From JAUQQI01 sp040289115 (GTDB lineage: Bacteria; Chloroflexota; Dehalococcoidia; JAUQQI01), in the NCBI GenBank assembly GCA_040289115.1, contig PSKS01000005.1:1-64000 (forward strand): a stretch of 64,000 nt of DNA, in the 5' to 3' direction. The notes under the pieces are model-generated. The model saw only the letters and a list, made by a program, of their open reading frames with translations, was not told where the DNA came from and ran no database searches. Below, piece by piece: positions 59,684 to 64,000 of this stretch. A program made the position numbers and the translations under genes. How positions within the stretch are numbered: position 1 is the first letter of the stretch; each line of letters begins with the position of its first letter.

Positions 59684-60706
59684 TTAAGCGATCTCAGCAA
59701 AAACCTTGAGGGCGTAGTCGATATCTTCGCAGGTTATCCCGTAGTGGGTCACCATCCGAACCGGGTTCTGGGATGCGGCCAGCTTGATGCCCCGCTTGGC
59801 GGCCTCGGCCACGAACTCGGGTACCGGTCGCCTCAGGACCTCGACGAAGACGATGTTGGTGTCTACCTTCGGCTGGGCCAGGCGCAGGCCCAAAATCTGC
59901 TTGATGCCTTCGGCCAGTCGGCGGGCGTTTTCGTGGTCCTCTTCGAGCCGGTCCACCATCGTCTCCAGGGCGACGATGCCGGCCGCGGCGATGATACCGG
60001 CCTGGCGCATTCCCCCGCCCAGCATCTTGCGGAACTTACGGGCCCGGGCGATGAACTCCCGGCTCCCGGCCAGGATGGAACCCACGGGGCAGGCCAGGCC
60101 CTTGGAGAGGGAGAAGCAGACCGAGTCGGCGTCGCAGACCAGGGCCTTAACGTCGACCTTAAGGGCGACGGCGGCGTTGAAGATTCGTGCGCCGTCGATG
60201 TGGACCTTCAGGCCGTGACGCCGGGCCACGTCGATGAGGGTCCGGGTCTGCTCCGGGGTAAGGGCGGCCCCCCCGCACCGGTTGTGGGTGTTTTCCAGGC
60301 AGAGCAGGCGACTGGTCGGGTAGTGGATATTTTCGGCCCGGATGGCCGCCTCCACCTCGGCCGGGTCCATGGTGCCGTCGGGGAGGTTGCGGACGGTTCG
60401 GACGTGGACCCCGCCCAGGGCCGAGGCACCACCAACCTCGTTGAGAAAGATGTGGCTTTGAGCGCCGACGATTATCTCGTCGCCCCGCTGGGTGTGGGTC
60501 AAGACCGCCAGCAGGTTGCTCATCGTCCCCGAGGCGGTGAGCAGCGCCGCCTCCTTGCCCAGTATCTCGGCGGCCATCGCCTCCAGCCGGTTCACGGTCG
60601 GGTCTTCCCCGAAGACATCGTCACCCAGCTCGGCCTTGGCGATGGCCTCCCGCATGGCCGGGGTCGGCAGGGTAACGGTGTCGCTTCGAAGGTCAACGAT
60701 TTTCAT
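59684..60706 (-). CDS. Low-specificity L-threonine aldolase
   Basis: 340 residues from ATG 60706, with GGAGGT seven bases upstream; the frame open to 60877 lies in the CPBP gene. Opens VDLRSDTVTLPTPAMREAI and continues VFGEDPTVNRLE, LLTASGTMSNLL, and the PLP lysine in CFSLSKGLACPVGS near 200. Splits threonine or allo-threonine into glycine and acetaldehyde. Overlaps the upstream CPBP gene by 14 bases. Confidence 0.92.
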   Translation of the reverse strand: MKIVDLRSDTVTLPTPAMREAIAKAELGDDVFGEDPTVNRLEAMAAEILGKEAALLTASGTMSNLLAVLTHTQRGDEIIVGAQSHIFLNEVGGASALGGVHVRTVRNLPDGTMDPAEVEAAIRAENIHYPTSRLLCLENTHNRCGGAALTPEQTRTLIDVARRHGLKVHIDGARIFNAAVALKVDVKALVCDADSVCFSLSKGLACPVGSILAGSREFIARARKFRKMLGGGMRQAGIIAAAGIVALETMVDRLEEDHENARRLAEGIKQILGLRLAQPKVDTNIVFVEVLRRPVPEFVAEAAKRGIKLAASQNPVRMVTHYGITCEDIDYALKVFAEIA

Positions 60707-61412
60707 AGTGACCTCCTTCGGCCTCGGCAAGTTTAAGCCAGTGGGGGAAGCGGGCGGCCAGGGCCAGCTGGCCGGCATTGAACACAAAGTGACAGACCCA
60801 GGGGGCCAGCAGGCCGTTTCGCCAGAGGAAGATAAACCCCAGGTAGACGCTGGCCAGGCCAGCCAGCACCACCCCAAGCTTGCCCTGGGGCAGGTGGGCC
60901 AGGCCGAAAAACACCCCGACGGCTAGGTTAAGGCCCACGGGCGGGAAAAACCGGTCGAACACGCCTAAAAGCAGGCCCCGGAAAAAGAGCTCCTCCTGGA
61001 AGGACGCCAAGAGGAGGCCCCCAAGTACGGGGGGCCATTCAGCCGGGCGCCGTGGCAGGATCGCCCGGATTATCCCGGCCCGGTAGATGCCCGGCCCGAA
61101 GACGGCCAGGCCACCGGCGGCGACCAGGTTGATGACCACTAGGGCTACCATCCCCAGCCCCACCCCGAGGAGGGCCTCGGCGAGCCCGAAGCCTTTAAGG
61201 CCCAGCTCGGCCGGCGGGTCGCCCACCAGGGCGGCGATGACGAACGTCAAACCGATAAGGACGAGCCGGAAGAGGTTCTCCACCGGGGAAAGCAAAGGGT
61301 TTACCTGGGGCCTGAAGTGCCGGAGCAGGACCGAAGTTCGGTAAGCCCCGGCCAGAATCACCAAGAGCAGCAGCAGGGCCAGGCCCAAGGCGAGCAGGTC
61401 AGACCCGGTCAC
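60693..61412 (-). CDS. CPBP-family intramembrane metalloprotease
   Basis: 239 residues with about eight hydrophobic helices. Motif 1 EELFFRGLL near 150, motif 2 FFGLAHLPQG near 190 and motif 3 HFVFNAG near 225 carry the Glu, Glu, Arg, His residues of type II CAAX-prenyl-protease-like enzymes. Likely cuts membrane-embedded substrates or provides protection. Overlaps the DinB gene by 14 bases. Confidence 0.87.
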   Translation of the reverse strand: MTGSDLLALGLALLLLLVILAGAYRTSVLLRHFRPQVNPLLSPVENLFRLVLIGLTFVIAALVGDPPAELGLKGFGLAEALLGVGLGMVALVVINLVAAGGLAVFGPGIYRAGIIRAILPRRPAEWPPVLGGLLLASFQEELFFRGLLLGVFDRFFPPVGLNLAVGVFFGLAHLPQGKLGVVLAGLASVYLGFIFLWRNGLLAPWVCHFVFNAGQLALAARFPHWLKLAEAEGGHYENR

Positions 61413-61905
61413 TTTCGGGCTGCAGCTGTCGGACGGTGGCGTATACTTGGTCGACGTGGCCCCTTAAGTGCTCCACCAGCAGGTACTCGACCACCTGCGC
61501 TCCGGTTAGCTCGCCCCGGTCGGGGTGGATGGCGGTGCGGCCGAAAGCCTCGGCCGGGAGGCGGCCCAGCCGGGTTCGGGTCTCTTCGGCCACCCGGCTA
61601 AGACGCGCCCGGGCCTCTTCAGGGGTCTTGGGGCGGCCGTAGGTAAAGCCGTGGATCCGGCGCTGACGCTCGGCCTCGGTGCGCCGGCCGATGGCCGGCC
61701 GGTCCTCCCGGGCCAGCCTTTCGAGCTGGCCCACCCAGAAGTCCTGGGACTCGAGGGCATGGCCGATGACCTGGGCTACGGACCACTCATCGGGGGCGGG
61801 CGGCCGGTCGAAGAGGTCTGGGGGCACCGATTCAAGGGCCTCCAGCAGCCGGCGGTTAACGTCATCGACGGCCCGGATAAGCTCAAAAACGCGCCCTTCG
61901 CTCAT
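61399..61905 (-). CDS. DinB-family protein
   Basis: 168 residues from ATG 61905. Four-helix bundle of the DinB/YfiT type: PDEWSVAQVIGHALESQDFWVGQLERL with His near 52 and the C-terminal LLVEHLRGHVDQV with two further His residues, the usual metal-binding triad. Members include thiol-dependent transferases. Function unknown. First gene of an operon with CPBP protease and threonine aldolase. Confidence 0.82.
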   Translation of the reverse strand: MSEGRVFELIRAVDDVNRRLLEALESVPPDLFDRPPAPDEWSVAQVIGHALESQDFWVGQLERLAREDRPAIGRRTEAERQRRIHGFTYGRPKTPEEARARLSRVAEETRTRLGRLPAEAFGRTAIHPDRGELTGAQVVEYLLVEHLRGHVDQVYATVRQLQPESDRV

Positions 61906-61986
61906 AGTTAGGGCCTCCAGCGACGGGATTTCGCTCCTAAACACTTTACCCCCAGCCCCGGGGCCGGGTCAAACCGGCGGGCGAAC

Positions 61987-62403
61987 TTACTCAGATTCGA
62001 CCAGCTCGATATTGTGCTCGATACGGGCCACGCCCCTGATGGTAGCGGCCACCGAACAGTATTTCTCCTCCGAAAGCCTTACGGCGTCGGCAACGGCCTT
62101 GGAGTCGAGACCCCTGCCCTGCACCCGGTAGGTGACGACGACCCGCCGGAAGGCCCAGGGCGGGTCGGGATCCTGCTCGCCGGAGACGATAATCTCCAGG
62201 CCGGCGAGCCTCTGGCGCTTTTTTATCAGAATGTTCACCACGTCGTAGCCGGTGCAGGCCCCCAGGGCCAACAGGAGCAGCTCCGCCGGCTTGAGGCCGA
62301 TGCTCCGCTCCGGGGGCAGACCCGAGATGACGACGCTGTGGCGGCTGCTGTCGACGCCGACGAAGTTAAACTCGCCGACCCAACGGAGACTGACTTCAGC
62401 CAT
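61987..62403 (-). CDS. OsmC-family peroxide-resistance protein (two-Cys)
   Basis: 138 residues. LLLALGACTGYDVVNIL carries the peroxidatic Cys near 50 and EKYCSVAATIR the resolving Cys near 113, the regular OsmC pair, unlike the OsmC at 56829. A thiol peroxidase for organic hydroperoxides. Transcribed divergently from uvrA. Confidence 0.87.
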   Translation of the reverse strand: MAEVSLRWVGEFNFVGVDSSRHSVVISGLPPERSIGLKPAELLLLALGACTGYDVVNILIKKRQRLAGLEIIVSGEQDPDPPWAFRRVVVTYRVQGRGLDSKAVADAVRLSEEKYCSVAATIRGVARIEHNIELVESE

Positions 62404-62433
62404 TCTTGTAATACCTTGTTAGCTTGATATATT

Positions 62434-62463
62434 TTGTGGGTGTCCCGCCAGGCATGATACAAT
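62434..62463 (+). promoter_or_regulatory. uvrA promoter
   Basis: TTGTGG (62434-62439) and TACAAT (62458-62463), 18 bases apart. Transcription would begin about 5 bases before the uvrA ATG, so the mRNA is probably leaderless. Confidence 0.5.
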
Positions 62464-62474
62464 ATCTGACTGGA

Positions 62475-64000
<1,526 letters not shown>

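Overview
GC-rich, tightly packed bacterial chromosome segment: about 65 protein-coding genes, many overlapping by 1-20 bases, and no rRNA, tRNA, CRISPR array or insertion sequence that I could recognise. The single-chain AccD-AccA carboxyltransferase, a TrmB-type regulator, an F420-type luciferase-like oxidoreductase, YfhO-like and GT39-like membrane proteins, frequent GTG/TTG starts and probable leaderless transcripts suggest a Chloroflexota-like bacterium. That placement is inference; no marker gene here proves it. The first gene (WecA/MraY-like) and the last (uvrA) are cut by the window edges.

Layout. 1-4883 (minus): surface-polysaccharide operon (three SDR sugar enzymes, a TIM-barrel isomerase, a lipid-linked sugar transferase). 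4975-7877 (plus): accDA fusion coupled to a DUF711 gene. 7867-11926 (minus): ANTAR response regulator, GT2 transferase, YfhO-like membrane protein. 12009-13827: a decaying patch with a DUF2255 gene holding two stops, transporter-like debris and a frameshifted S51-like/CysS-tail gene. 13869-23331 (minus): one long operon from a clear promoter: GntR regulator, SuyAB/UxaA-like lyase, two-subunit class I fumarase, four-subunit succinate dehydrogenase-like complex and a TauABC/SsuABC-type transporter. 23384-28183: hydrolase, MFS transporter and an orphan molybdenum hydroxylase large subunit. 28183-34354: LLM oxidoreductase, two cell-wall-type hydrolases, nicotinamidase, SprT-like protease, cupredoxin, two small membrane proteins and TrmB. 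34358-43318: VOC protein, ruvB, cupin, fumC, aminotransferases, ppa, threonine dehydratase-like enzyme and a crotonase. 43315-52045 (minus): GT39, HNH nuclease, NuoEFG-like module and ugd. 52375-57431 (minus): OsmC, di-iron protein, CoA-binding protein, a second SsuABC transporter and a small unknown protein, behind a near-consensus promoter. 57469-64000: sugar dehydrogenase-like lipoprotein, MBL hydrolase, threonine aldolase, CPBP protease, DinB, OsmC and uvrA.

Most interesting is the 13.9-23.3 kb operon. Its enzyme order (dehydrogenate, hydrate, eliminate) together with a sulfonate-type importer would fit breakdown of a succinate-like sulfonate such as 3-sulfopropanoate to pyruvate and sulfite. 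This is a hypothesis. A taurine-pyruvate-aminotransferase-like gene and a second sulfonate-type transporter elsewhere in the window point the same way. The second candidate for an unknown pathway is the di-iron protein/SsuABC/OsmC operon at 52.4-57.4 kb.
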